From Aselliscus stoliczkanus (Eukaryota; Chordata; Mammalia; Chiroptera; Hipposideridae): a stretch of DNA of 64,000 nt. Under the pieces are notes generated by a model that made no database searches, was not told the origin of the DNA, and worked only from the letters and a program-made list of their open reading frames with translations. Shown here piece by piece: positions 1 through 16,130 of the stretch; the stretch's first letter is position 1; the number at the start of each line of letters is the position of its first letter. The stretch is taken from contig CM066727.1 of assembly GCA_033961575.1 (NCBI GenBank), forward strand, positions 148,909,434 through 148,973,433. The letters are read 5' to 3'. A program made the translations under genes and the position numbers.

Positions 1-5054
<5,054 letters not shown>

Positions 5055-5306
5055 CTGAGGCAAGGAAGAGGAGAAAACGTATTTCCAGTGGTCTCTTTTG
5101 GGTACCCTTTGATGATGTGGTGTTGCGGGATGGGGTGTTCTGAGGATATCCTTTTAAGCCATGTCTCTTAAACCCTGTGTCTCCCAGATGACTGTCTCCA
5201 TCTTTGTGAGTCTGACCTGAGAGGTTGGGATGTGGTGAGAGAGCTTCTCTAAAGAGAAAAGTGCTTGTCTTGTTGTCTATCATCATCCCTCCCCCAGATA
5301 ACAGCA

Positions 5307-5312
5307 CATAAA
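5307..5312 (+). terminator. ARHGAP9: Candidate ARHGAP9 poly(A) signal (CATAAA)
   Basis: No AATAAA is present on the + strand between the ARHGAP9 stop (5054) and the GLI1 3' end. CATAAA here is a known weak variant hexamer and would place cleavage near 5325-5335. This is inferred; the GLI1 signal lies on the other strand a few bases further on. Confidence 0.4.
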
Positions 5313-5337
5313 GCAGGGCTCTTTCTGATGCAGTTCC

Positions 5338-5343
5338 TTTATT
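5338..5343 (-). terminator. GLI1: GLI1 poly(A) signal (AATAAA on the - strand)
   Basis: TTTATT on the + strand reads AATAAA in the GLI1 sense, about 155 bases past the GLI1 stop codon at 5497-5499. It lies in the sense context TTAATAATAAAGGAACTGC. Cleavage would fall near 5318-5325, close to where ARHGAP9 should end on the opposite strand. Confidence 0.8.
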
Positions 5344-5496
5344 ATTAAGAAACAGTGTCATTATCAAATTCTTCATATACATATACAGATTGTGTACAGT
5401 CCCAGCCTCTACCTCCTATCCCTGGGCCTCCTCCTGACTTCTCTAGGTGGACACCCCTTAGGAAATGTGGATCTGTCATGGGTAGGATTCCCCACT

Positions 5497-8400
5497 TTAG
5501 GCACTAGAGTTGAGAAATTGTGTCTCCCCAGGCAGGGATCCCAATAAGACACTCATGTTGCCCACAGCCATGTTGGGGGGTCCAGAGGGAGGTGAGGTGT
5601 GTTCAGAGCTGTCCCCCTGATCGTGGGAAGGGGGAGGGCTCAGCCCCTGGGCTTCATCCAGAATAGCCACAAAGTCCAGCTGAGTGTTGTCAAGATCAAG
5701 AGAGTCCAGAGGGTTACACACCTGCCCTTCAGGAGGAGGGTACAAGGTAGGCCCCCCTCCCAACCTGCCCACCTCAGGGTGGCCACAGCTGGGGTTGGTG
5801 TTCCCTGCCTTGAGGGGCCCATAGCAAGTGGGCAGTGGGGGCAGAAGTCGGGGTGGTACTGCTGCCCTATGGGAAACCTTGTTTGTCCCCACTGCAAAAT
5901 TTTCATGGCATGGTGAAGGAGTGGGATAGGAGCCTGACTTGTGATTGGGCAAGTTGGGTGCAAAACCAGCTCCATATGTGGTTACTGGGGCCTTGGCAGG
6001 GCTTGAGTTAACTTGGGAACCTCCCAGAAACTTGGGACTCTGATAGAGAGGTTCCTGGACTGGGGGATCTCCCCTGCCCCCACCCTCCCACAGCAGCTCC
6101 TGTTGAGACTGAACATAATTACACACAAGTTGAGCCTTGAGCTGTCCTGTGGAGTGAGTGGGGGAATCAAAATCCAGTCCAGGCCTGGATTCTGAAGGAA
6201 GATAATCAGGGGTTGGCTGGGTATAGGGTCCTGATGGGGGATACTGGGGTGGGGGAGGCTGGGGGTAGTGGGAGAACAGAGGCTGTGGGCGTGAAGGTCC
6301 CTCATTGGGGTGGGCATTGAGGCAGGGTGCCAGTCCTGTGGAGTCGGAACCCATGGGACACCCCTGTTCTGGCTTGACCTGCACATGTCCATAATGTTCA
6401 AGACGGGGACACTGGCTGTAGGCTCCAGCTGGAGGCTTGGGGCCTGGGTACAGCCCTGAGTGGGAAGGGAACTCACCCCATGTTTCTGGGGTGGGTTCAG
6501 GATAGGAGACCTGCTGAGGACAGGGGATGTGGCAATAGTTGGTGGGTGGACCAGGTCCAAGAGGCAGAGAACCTGGACCCCTAGCTCCATAAGGTTCAGC
6601 TGCTGTCCCCTCAGGTCTCCCATAACCCAGAGTATCAGTAGGTGGGAAGTCCATATAGGGGTTCAGACCACTCCCCATCATGGAGGTCCCAACCTCTGGC
6701 TCCTCCCGTAGCCCTCTGGTATCCATGGTGACATTCTCAGTGATGCTGGGGGGCTGTGGTGAGTAGACAGAGTTTGGGAGTTGGGGATCAAAGTTCCGTC
6801 CTCCCCCTGCCATAGTGGGGGGTGTGTGGACACAACCCAAGCTCTTGAACCGCTGGACTCTGGCTGGGGCCGGGCGGTCAGCTGCCCGGGCTGGGTCACT
6901 GGCCCTCCGGGTAACCCCTACATTGGGGTTATATCCTGGATACTCAGCTCGGCTTCTCCAGGGAGGTCCAGGAAGACCCCCGATACAATCCAGGCTGGCT
7001 GCTGCAGTGGGTGGGGTACCACTTCCCCTGGCTGAAGCATATTTTGCCCGGAGCAGGTAGTGCTGGGCAGGCGTGAGGCCAGGCAGAGAAGATGCCCCAT
7101 TCTCTGGCGGGGAACCAGGGGGGAAAGGGGAGGCCAGGGAGGAGCGGCGGCTGACAGTATAGGCTGAGCTGACGCTGCTGGAGCTGCTGCTGCGGCGGTC
7201 AAGAGAAACTGGAGGGCCCAGACGGCGGGACACCGGGGTGCCTGTAAGTGATAGGGAAAAAAGGCAGGGTGGCCAGGGAGCCCCCTGAGTCTCACCCTGC
7301 CTCCCCACAATGGACAGGCTTGTCCTGGAATCCGAGGGAAAGACTCCTTAACTCTAATCCCTCAGTTCTTTTTCTCCCGTTCCCTTTCTGCTTGTGTCAC
7401 CAGGGATTCAGGGCTGCTGTGAACAGTTGTACAGGTTGTATACTGCACAGTCCTAGGGGACTGCATTCACCTCACAGACTGTATCACAACAATTTTCTGG
7501 TGGACGGAAGGAAAGTGTCTTAAGGAAGGGGGACATTTTCTAGTGTACAAGAGTGCTATATTGAAGCTTGGAAGGGTAAAATTCTCCCGCCAACCTCAGG
7601 GAAGGTCCAGATCTCAGCCCAGTAACCACCCACCACACCCAGCTCTCACCCGTGTGGGTCAAGCTGGGGAGTTTGAGGCCCCGAGGCCCTATTGGCCGGA
7701 GTTGATGTAGCTGGTCCAGCCTTAGGTTCTCAAGGCGGCGAAGAGTGGACAGACCAGTGCCAGCAATGCAAGGCCCCTCATCCAAGCTGGACAGGTCCTC
7801 AGTGCTGCCCCCTGTATTTCCAGTCATTTCCACACCGCTGTCTGTATTTGCTGCGCTGCCTGCTGGGGAATGGTCACTGCTGCAGGACGACTGAGCCCCA
7901 GGGCTTGGCTGTGGCTTCTGTGGGGAAGATGAGGGCTGAGGGCGGCACCCTTCCCCCTTTCTCACAGCTCCCTGAACTTGGTGTTTCAGTGACTGCTAGG
8001 GTTGAGGGCAGGCTTACAGGCATCGAGAGGGCTGAGCAGGTGAGGGACAGAGCAAACTGGAAGAGAGACATTGATGAGAAAGGCCTGGGCTGGAGCACAG
8101 ATCTCCTGGGCTCAAATTTATCCCCTTAGTTCTATGACCTTGGGCAATTTCTCTATGCCTGAGTTTCCACATCCGAAAATGGGGAAAGTTAGTTCCTTTT
8201 GCATGAAGTTGTTGTGAGGAGTACATGAATTATACATGTAGCACAATACAATAAGTCCTATATAAGAATTTGCTGACCCAACTAAATAATTACACTAAAA
8301 TCCCTATATTTGGGGTAGTCCAAGGAGCAACACTGGGACAACTGGAGGACTGGCCATAGAAGAGTGATAGGTGGGGGGCCGGCTGAGTGGCGTGGTGGTT

Positions 8401-11400
8401 AAGCGCTGGCTTGGGAAGCCAGTGGCCTCGGTTCGGGTCCCACATATGAGGGCCAGTGACACTGCCCTCAAAAAAAAAAAAGATAGATCTTCAATCATTG
8501 TTACATGTTACAATGTCTTTGGGCCGGCCGAGTGGCACGGTGGTTAAGCGCTGGCTTGGGAAGCCAGTGGCCCTGGTTCGGGTCCCACATATGAGGGTCA
8601 GTGACACTGCCCTAAAAAAAAAAAAAAAAAAAAAGAAGAAGAAGAAGAAGAAGACGAAGGGTGATAGGAGGGGATGGACAAGTTGAGAAGGGACTAGAAA
8701 GATGTCAGCAGGGCAGTTGGGTATGGAGGCAGAGGGTTGCCTGGGTTGTCTCACCATAGCACCCTCTGGCACAGTCAGTCTGCTCTCCTCCCTGACGTGG
8801 CCTCCATCCCGCTCCCTCTTTGGCTCCACTGTGGAAAGGGATGGTGCCCGGGGCAGGGGACCATCCCCTCGGTGCCGCTTGGTCACATGGGCGTCAGGAC
8901 CATGCACTGTCTTGACATGTTTCCGGAGCGAGCTGGGATCGGTGTAGCGTTTGGTGCAGCCAGGGAGCTTACACACATATGGCTTCTGTTGAGTGGAGAG
9001 TGAAGACAGCAGGCAAAGGGGTGAAAGCAGAAGAATGAAGAAGGAATGGGGAAAAGTGGTATCAAGTGAGGTTGAGCAGGGTAGGGGGGTAAACACAGCA
9101 CCCAAGGAAGTAAGGAGAGTTGGGCCCTTGGAGTAAAAAATGAGAGGATCAAGAGGGAGATTAAAAAAACTGATAGCCCAGGCCTAGAAAAGATGAGGGG
9201 GTGAACCCAAGTCTATGAGGCTTCATAAATACAAGGGCTGAAGATGCCAGGGGTCTCCTAGAATTAGAATTTTAGGGTCTATTTTAGGTTAGCTCGTTGG
9301 CTGGTTAGAGGTAGGGGGTAGGGTGGTAAGTAGACATTTTTAGTTTCAGAAAGGCCTTCTCTAGGTGAATTATATGGGCAGGGGGAACTCACCTCTGTGG
9401 AGTGGGCGCTGCGCTAAGGGATTTCTTATGGGGGACTCTCCCCAGTAGGTGGCTTCTCAAGTGGGGAGGGTTTCTTAGGTGGGGCATTCACCTCATTGGA
9501 GTGAGTCCGATTCTGGTGCTTGGCTCGGTCACTGGCATTGCTGAAGGCTTTACTGCAGCCCTCGTGCTCACACATGTATGGCTTCTCACCAGTGTGTGAC
9601 CGCAGGTGCGTCTTCAGATTTTCGAGGCGTGAGTATGACTTCCGGCACCCCTCAAACTGAGGGATATGGGGGTCAAAGGATAGCTCTCAGACAGAAGGAC
9701 ATGGAATTAGAGGAACCTTAAATCTCAAAAGAGACATACATCAAAGAATAGAACTTAAGATGGGAGAACACTGGGGCTTCAGGAGAATTCCCATCATTAG
9801 GGGATAAGGGCAGGCAAAAGCTGGGAAAACAGCAGTAGATGGAGACACTCTGCCTCCAGGGACATGGAGCTGAGACCATGAGCATCTCCCAGTCAAGCCA
9901 GGGTGGGTCTCCCTGCTTGGGGATCTCAGACTGTCTTAGGATTGGGTCGTTCGGGAGTGTCTTCTGTTCTCAGTGCAGGGCTTCTTGATTAGGCAGAGCA
10001 GTAGGCACCATGCCTTGGGCTCACAGTACTTTCAGGGACCCACAAAAGGGTCTTAATTTCTTTTAAAAGCAAGGGAAAAGTTAGCTTTTAAATCCAAGAA
10101 AGTGTTCTAATATACAACATCAATATGTTTATCTTCATTCCAACAGTCATAAAATATAAATTTTAAAAATATCTATTTATGGAGGAAGGGGCCTACAAAG
10201 GCATAAGGGCCTAGGGCCCATGAAAGTCATAATGGAGCCCTGCTTTGGAGGGGATCCCCAACTTAGAGAGGGACCCTGAGCTTGGGAAGTGGGTACCTCA
10301 CCGTGCACTTGTGTGGCTTCTCGCCCGTATGTCTACGCATGTGGACCACCAGCATGTACTGGGCTTTGAAGGGCCTCAGCTCCCTGGAGCAGCCCCCCCA
10401 ATGGCACACAAACTCCTTCCGCTCCCCATGGATGTGCTCGCTGTTGATGTGCTGAGGGAGAAGATGCAGAGGCTTTCCAAGGTTCCCCTATGCCCTAAGA
10501 CCCAGAAGAGACTTTCTCCTTGACCTCCCCACCCCACCATATTTCTCCAGGGCTCCAACTCATGGGGGAAGATGGGGCAGGAAGAACATCATAGCCCACA
10601 TCTAAGTTCTTCCAAGTTTGTAAAACGAAGCTACAGTTCCTGAGTTTATGCCTTCCCAATAGGGCACTCAATCTCTGACCTCCTGCCCTCAGCCTGATTC
10701 CACCATTGTCCCACCCAGAATGTCCTACAGGCTCCAGGCAGCATTCCTGTGACCCCCTGGGGCTCACATGCACCAGCTGCTCCTGGGAATCAAATTCCTG
10801 GCTGCAGCCATCCCAGCGGCAGTCAGTCTCATACACAGATTCAGGCTCAGGCTTCTCCTCTCTCTCCAGGTCTTCCCGCCCATCCAGCAACCCCAGCAGG
10901 GCATCCTAGGGCAGGAGAGGCAATCCTAGGGTCACTTAGGTGAGAGTTTTTATTTCATTCTGGTTCCAGAGATAAAATCTCCCCCACCCTTACCTGCGTG
11001 CCTGTGGAGTTGGGGCTGGACATGTCACCTTCCAAGGGCTCTTCTGGGCACTTGCTAACCAGCATGTCCAGCTCAGACTTCGGCTTCTCCAGGTGAGAGT
11101 GATGAAGGTAGAAGTGGGCAGAAGAAAGAGGGAGCCCAGCCAGGTCTTCCTGCCCCCACCCACGCAGCTGGAACCCCTGGGTTTGGGAGAACTTTCTCCA
11201 CAGACTGCACTGATGAATAGGATAGGCAAAAGGTGGGATCTCATTTGGAAGAGTCTAATTCAACCCCCAGAGTGAACCCCAGCATCGATACCTCTTTATT
11301 TTTCTGGTACTAAAAAATTTTATATTCCCTCTTCCTTCCCCTTCTCTTATAAAGTCCTTTCCCCTCCCCACTCAGCTGAGGGAAATCAGGTGGCAATATG

Positions 11401-12673
11401 AGGGCTCTCACCTGGCAAGGTGGGCGGGGTCCCCTGGCCTGAGGATGCGGCATCATCCCTCCCTGGGTGGGGTCATGGGGACCACAGGGCTGGACCCCGA
11501 AGGAAGGCGAAGTCCCTTTTTGGTGATTCATCTGGTGTGGAAATCCCAGAGATGGGCTGAAGAGGAGGAGGAAGAGGAGGAGGAAGGGAAGCAGTTATTT
11601 AGGACTATCACCTCAGAAAGCCTCAGGAGTTCTGGGGCTATGTGAAGGGTGTCTGGAAGATGGTATGGGAAATGGCTGAGGCAGTCCTGGGGAGGTACTG
11701 AGGAGGGCTCCAACACTTTTGAAATGAAAGAATCCAAATAGGGTGAGGTGTTTTGGAGGGTTTGAGACTTTTAATAAGGTTTGGTAGGGTCTTTAGGGCC
11801 CTCTTCGCCTGAGGCTGTTTGCACCTCATGGTGCTGATGGAGAGGTGACCATAGGAGCCCCCTGGAGAGGCACAGCGTGAGTTGATGAAGGCCACGAGGG
11901 AGCTGGGTGAGGTGCGGATAACTGTCTGCAGGTCCAGGCTGGCATCTGACAGAGGTGAGATGGAGAGTGCCCGCTTCTTGGTCAACTTGACTGCACTCCG
12001 GGGAGGAGGAAAGAGTGGGGCTGGGCAGGAAACTGGGGAGATAAATATGGTAAAGGGGAATGTCTCTCCATGCGCCCAGCTGGGAGTCCAGATTCTCAGC
12101 AGAAAAAAATGACATTTGACTCTGCCTTGCCCTATTGGCCCCATCTGTGACCTCCTGATCATGCTCTGACCCCTCACTCCCATCTCCAAGCATTTCCTCT
12201 TCCAAGTTAGATCCCCTGCCCTCCCACTTTCTCCCTCCGAACAAGTTCCAGAGGGGCAGAAAGGGAAGAGATGTTTCCTGAGGCCTCACCCTCTGTGCAG
12301 CTGTTGGTCTCTCTGGCTGGCCCATAACTGTGGGGACCAGACATGAAGTTGGCCTGGTGGCAGAAGGGCAGTCCTAGAAAAAAGAGACAGCTGGGATGGG
12401 GGGGTGAGAATGGAGGACACACAAGCCTTCACCTTGAAACACCAGGCAAGGCCTGGTCCCATATTCCAAGCCCACATGACATGGGGCCTCAAATCTTCTT
12501 ATAGATGGGAAACTGGCATGGGAGAGGAGAGAGAAGAGGGATTCCTGGGACTGGGTGACAGATATATACTAACCTTCTGTCCCCATGCTGGGGGGCCCCT
12601 GACTTGGGAGGGGACGGAGACAGCAGGGCTCGCCATAGCTACTGACTGGCGGTGGTGTCATCGAGTTGAACAT
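5497..12673 (-). CDS. GLI1: GLI1, Hedgehog-pathway zinc-finger transcription factor
   Basis: Coding exons in transcript order: 12673-12574 (ATG at 12671-12673), 12373-12290, 12020-11825, 11556-11412, 11083-10994, 10905-10768, 10451-10302, 9656-9492, 8985-8755, 7917-7650 and 7241-5497 (TAA). They total 3312 bases, 1103 codons plus stop, close to human GLI1 (about 1106). The N-terminus [18 protein letters not shown] and the SUFU-binding motif SYGHLS are present. Five C2H2 fingers run through the exons from 10905 to 8755 (CRWDGC, CHWGGC, CTFEGC, CEHEGC, CKLPGC); fingers 4 and 5 make most base contacts in this family. The last exon encodes the proline-rich activation region, ending in the acidic helix [13 protein letters not shown] and FLNSSA. 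The protein acts in the nucleus as the transcriptional output of Hedgehog signalling. No frameshift or internal stop was found. Confidence 0.97.
8092..8290 (+). mobile_element. MIR SINE in a GLI1 intron
   Basis: Diverged tRNA-derived MIR core: GGGCTCAAATTT, TATGACCTTGGGCAATTTCT, TGAGTTTCCACATCCGAAAA and GTTGTGAGGAGTACATGA follow one another in MIR consensus order. Confidence 0.8.
8375..8481 (+). mobile_element. Short tRNA-derived SINE (first of a pair)
   Basis: GGGCCGGCTGAGTGGCG head, GGTTCGGGTCCCACATATGA B-box region, GAGGGCCAGTGACACTGCCC and 12 A's. It lies antisense to GLI1 in an intron. It has no convincing target-site duplication of its own; the flank before it matches the flank after the next SINE. 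Confidence 0.92.
8521..8654 (+). mobile_element. Short tRNA-derived SINE (second of a pair)
   Basis: GGGCCGGCCGAGTGGCACGG head, GGTTCGGGTCCCACATATGA, then a long A tail grading into (GAA)n. Only a 39-base linker separates it from the previous copy. Flanking GAAGGGTGATAGGAGGGG resembles GAAGAGTGATAGGTGGGG before the first copy. Confidence 0.92.
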
Positions 12674-12700
12674 GGTGTCTCAGAGGAGAGTGTAGAGACA
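12574..12700 (-). other. GLI1: GLI1 exon 2 with 5' UTR and start codon
   Basis: On the - strand a CTGCAG acceptor is followed by a 27-base 5' UTR (12700-12674) ending GAGACACC, then ATG (12673-12671). The exon ends at 12574 before GTTAGT. It joins exon 1 at 15816. Confidence 0.85.
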
Positions 12701-15700
12701 CTGCAGGAGGGGGATGGAGACCTGCAAGTTATAAAGATGGGAGGGAAATAGGGAAGGTCAGATAACTAACTTAGGCACAGAACCCTGGGCAGAGGTTCCC
12801 CTGTGCCCCCAGCCTCTTCAAGACATCTGCCATGGGACATCAGGTTGAAATAAGCATCACTCAGCCAGGGTGAGGATAAAGAGAGAAGTCCCAAAGAGGC
12901 AGGAGCAGTCTTGGTGATCTTTGTGGGAATTGAGTAGGAGCTTTTCCTGGGTGGGTAGTGGGGAGCGTTGTGGAATAATTGTGCCTATATGAGCTTCAAG
13001 TGATTTTATTACCATAAACCCCCTAGTTCTTCTTGCTCTGACTAATGGCCAACTTTGAGGAGTGGGATGGGACTCTTCAGATGTAGAGCATTTGACTTCA
13101 AGCACTGGACTGGCTGTTCTTCCTGAACTCCCTTTTCCCTTCAGTTTGTTTCTACCCAGGAACAGCCCGTCTACAATCTCTCCAGTGTCCAGTAGAGGGA
13201 GCCCTTGCCGCAGCCCAGACAGAGAGGCTGGTGGGGCCAGAAGGGAGCACGGAAGGATCTGCTCTTTTCTCGAAGTCAGAAAAGAGTGTAGAAGGGGATA
13301 AGGTTTCCGAGGGGAGCCTCCCGGGTCAGCTGCGTACAAAGGATGAAAGCTGGTGTTATTCTGGGTCTGAATCTGGGCGCCCACTTAACTCTTTTGGTCT
13401 GTTTTTGGGTTACAGTAAAGGGACTTTGAGAGAAGGCTTTGGAAGAATAAAAAACAAAATCACCATCCATATGAGAGGAGCAGTGAGGGAGGGAGGAGAG
13501 GGGTGCCGCTGTCCGCTTTTCTCCTCAAACTCTGTTTGGTTCCACCCCGGGTTTTCCGGTCTCCCGGGAGTGAGGGTGGGGTGGGGCGGGGTAGGGTGGA
13601 GAACCACCGGGAGCGGGCCGGCCGGCGTGGTGGGTGATCCCGGGATGCTGGGATTTAGGGTGAGGGCGGGGTAAGATGGGGAGCGGAACCCGGACCCCAT
13701 GACCCAGCCAGAGCGTCGCAGCCTGGGCTATACCCTTCCTAACTCCTCCTTTCCTAGCGGAGATCCGGATCCTGCATCTAAGACCTCCCAACTCGACCTT
13801 GGCACTGGGGGGGGGGGGCACAGCTGGCTGGCAGCTGGATCGGAGGACACTTCTCCCGCCTCCTTCCTCTATGACTCACCCAGGGGGAGGAGGCGAGGGC
13901 TCGCAAACGACCCCCCAAATGTGCTTATTCTGTCATCTTTCTGCCCCACTGCCCAGCTGCAGGGGAGCCGCGATGGAAATGGGGCGACATCCCTACTCGC
14001 CCACGCGTGCCACGGCCCACCCACAACTCCCCTTCACACTAGCCAACTTTTCCAGCTTCAGTTAAGTTTTTCTGGGGTGTGGATGAGCGTGCAGGATGTG
14101 GCAGGGAGCTCTAGGGTTCCTCTCCTGGAACCCTGAATCATCTGTGTCTCCCAATTTTCCAGAGTCCCCCTGGCATCCTCGCTCCCCAACTCCCAGAAGT
14201 CGGCCCCGCCCCCCTTCTCCTGGTCCCGCCTTCTCCGCCCCCGTGCCTCCTCGGCCCACCCAAGTAGCCGCCGCAGGCTCTGGCTGCAGACGGCTCCGCT
14301 TCCCCCGCCCGCCCCGGGAGCCTAGTCGAGCGAGCCGCAGTGAAGCGGGGGGTGGAGGGGTGGTGGTGTTGAGAGGCGGGACACACTTTTCCCTCCTCCC
14401 CTCAGTGCATCCAGAAAGCTGGCAGTGGTGCGCGCGCCGGGCTGGGGTGGGGGTGGGGCACAGTTGGTGGGGGTCCCAGTGGTGGGGTGGAAAAGAAGAA
14501 TCCAGAAACGGGAGGGAAAGTGACTGGGTAAATAAGGTGTGTGTGTGGGGAGGGGAGCGGTCCGGGCACCTTGGGCTCCTGGGTATCCTAACTGGCTTCC
14601 CAAGGGTTAACCCCTGCAGACCCCCGGGAACCCCCTTAGTGACGTCAAGGGCGGGGTCTGTGCTGCCTAGCGGGGGATGCCGAGGAAGTAATGGGGGGGT
14701 TCTGGACCCCGCCCCCCTAGGGAACACCACTTTAACTCCGGCCCTCACAACTCCCCAGGGAAATCGCCCCGCCTTCTCCTTCTACTGGACCGTAAAGACC
14801 TATCCTATGAAGACCCCAGTTCTCCAGCCCCCTAAAACCTTCAGTCTCTAGTCTCTATGGGATCCCCTTTCCCTAATCCTGTCCCCAAAGCTAGCTGCCC
14901 AGGGAGGATTGTTTCGGGGTCACGGGGCCTGAAAGAGGCTTCAGAGCGGGGAGCAAGGGCAGGCAGGGTGGTCTGAATCAGAGGAGGGGCCTCGGTCCCC
15001 AGCTCCTGTTTGGGAGGGGGCCAATGGGGATGCACAGGCAGGCAGTGGCCAGTGGTCCCGCCCAGTCCCAGTAGGGGTCTCCCTGTCCCTGGCCCCAGCT
15101 GCCCTGGTGGTCCTGAGGTCAGAGGGTCAAGACAAGGCCTTCTCGGCTCCTCCTTAGCACCCTGCCCACAACCCTAGGGACTTGGGAGTCCAAATTCCTT
15201 GAGGAATCTCTCTAGGGCCTAAACTAGACACTCCAGTCCCCTTCCTTGTCCAGAAGACACTCCTTCTCCCCAAAACACATGCACCAACAAACACATCTGT
15301 CACAAGACAGGTCTGGGGTTCAAGCCCAGCCGTCCCCCAGTGATTTTGTCGTCTCATACACATCCATCCCCACCCCACCTAGGGCTCTCTCCTTAGCTGT
15401 CCCCTCCTTCCAGAAACACTGACATCTTCCTGCCGGCGCTCAGAAACACACCTGGAGTTCCCTCTCTACCACGCAGACCTCCAGCTAGCCGTCCCTCCAG
15501 CCTCTTCATCCCAACCTCATGAAAGTGAGATGTTTCTAATGTATGGGAGAGGCGGAGACAGACAAAGAGATCCACGGTGGCCTGAGACAGAGACACACAG
15601 ACTGTCAGAAGAAAAAAAGATACAGAGAAAAGGAGATATAAATGAAAAAATTCTCCAAACGTTCTAATATCACACCCCCAGACTCTCCCACCCCCATTGT

Positions 15701-15815
15701 GCCTCTGTGCCGCAGTTCTCCCTCTTGAGTGGGCAGAGTCCCTAGCAAGCAGAGCATCCCTTCAGGCCCCCTCCCCCACAGCTCCCAGGTGGTCCCCCGC
15801 CTGCCCCCCTCTCAC
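12701..15815 (-). other. GLI1: GLI1 intron 1 with an internal CpG-rich block
   Basis: Intron of about 3.1 kb between the non-coding exon 1 and exon 2. The stretch 13540-14750 is GC- and CpG-rich, with GC boxes, a run of G's at 13807-13818 and a full CRE palindrome at 14640-14647. It may hold an alternative promoter or enhancer. I see no repeat or reading frame in it that looks real. Confidence 0.6.
14640..14647. promoter_or_regulatory. Consensus CRE (TGACGTCA) in GLI1 intron 1
   Basis: A perfect 8-bp palindromic cAMP response element inside the CpG-rich block, followed at once by AAGGGCGGGGTC, which contains a GC box. CREB/ATF proteins bind this motif. That it regulates GLI1 is inference. 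Confidence 0.5.
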
Positions 15816-15872
15816 CTCCGTCTGGGCGCAGGGCTCGGGATGCGCGGTCCAGGGCTGGAGTCTGGGCTGGGG
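15816..15872 (-). other. GLI1: GLI1 non-coding exon 1
   Basis: The - strand sequence runs from CCCAGACTCCAGCCCTGG through GCGCATCCCGAGCCC to CGCCCAGACGGAG, then the donor GTGAGAG. It matches my recollection of the 5' UTR that starts human GLI1 mRNA. The transcription start is approximate. Confidence 0.8.
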
Positions 15873-16130
15873 GGTGTGCGGTGGGGAGGGGGGGACAGGG
15901 CCACGGTAGCGCAGCCTCAGTGCCACCCCCACCCCCCCTAACCTGGCCCCCAGCCCTCCCGCCGGCCCAGCCCTACGGGCCACAAGCCGGGACCACCCGC
16001 GAGAAGCACAAACTTTTTTTTCCCTTCTGCAAAAACTTTTTCTCGCTCAAGCCGCTGGCGCGCCGCCGCTCTTCCCGCTCGCCCCTCACCTCCCTCCTAT
16101 TTCCCTCCCTCTTACTGTTCTGGAAGATGA
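15873..16130 (-). promoter_or_regulatory. GLI1: Probable GLI1 promoter, GC-rich
   Basis: This GC- and CpG-rich stretch (CTGGCGCGCCGCCGCTC near 16060) lies directly upstream of GLI1 exon 1 on the - strand and has no clear TATA box. It contains GACCACCCG at 15991-15999, one base from the GLI-binding consensus. Confidence 0.6.

Noticed and set aside
8491..9105. Long - strand frame that joins GLI1 zinc-finger text to SINE sequence with a run of phenylalanines.
   Set aside because: Only the part in 8755-8985 is exon. The rest is readthrough into an intron and a SINE poly(A) tail.
9389..9420. A second - strand donor-like site downstream of the GLI1 exon at 9492.
   Set aside because: The adjoining sequence does not continue the zinc-finger frame, and the exon at 9492-9656 already joins correctly to 8985.
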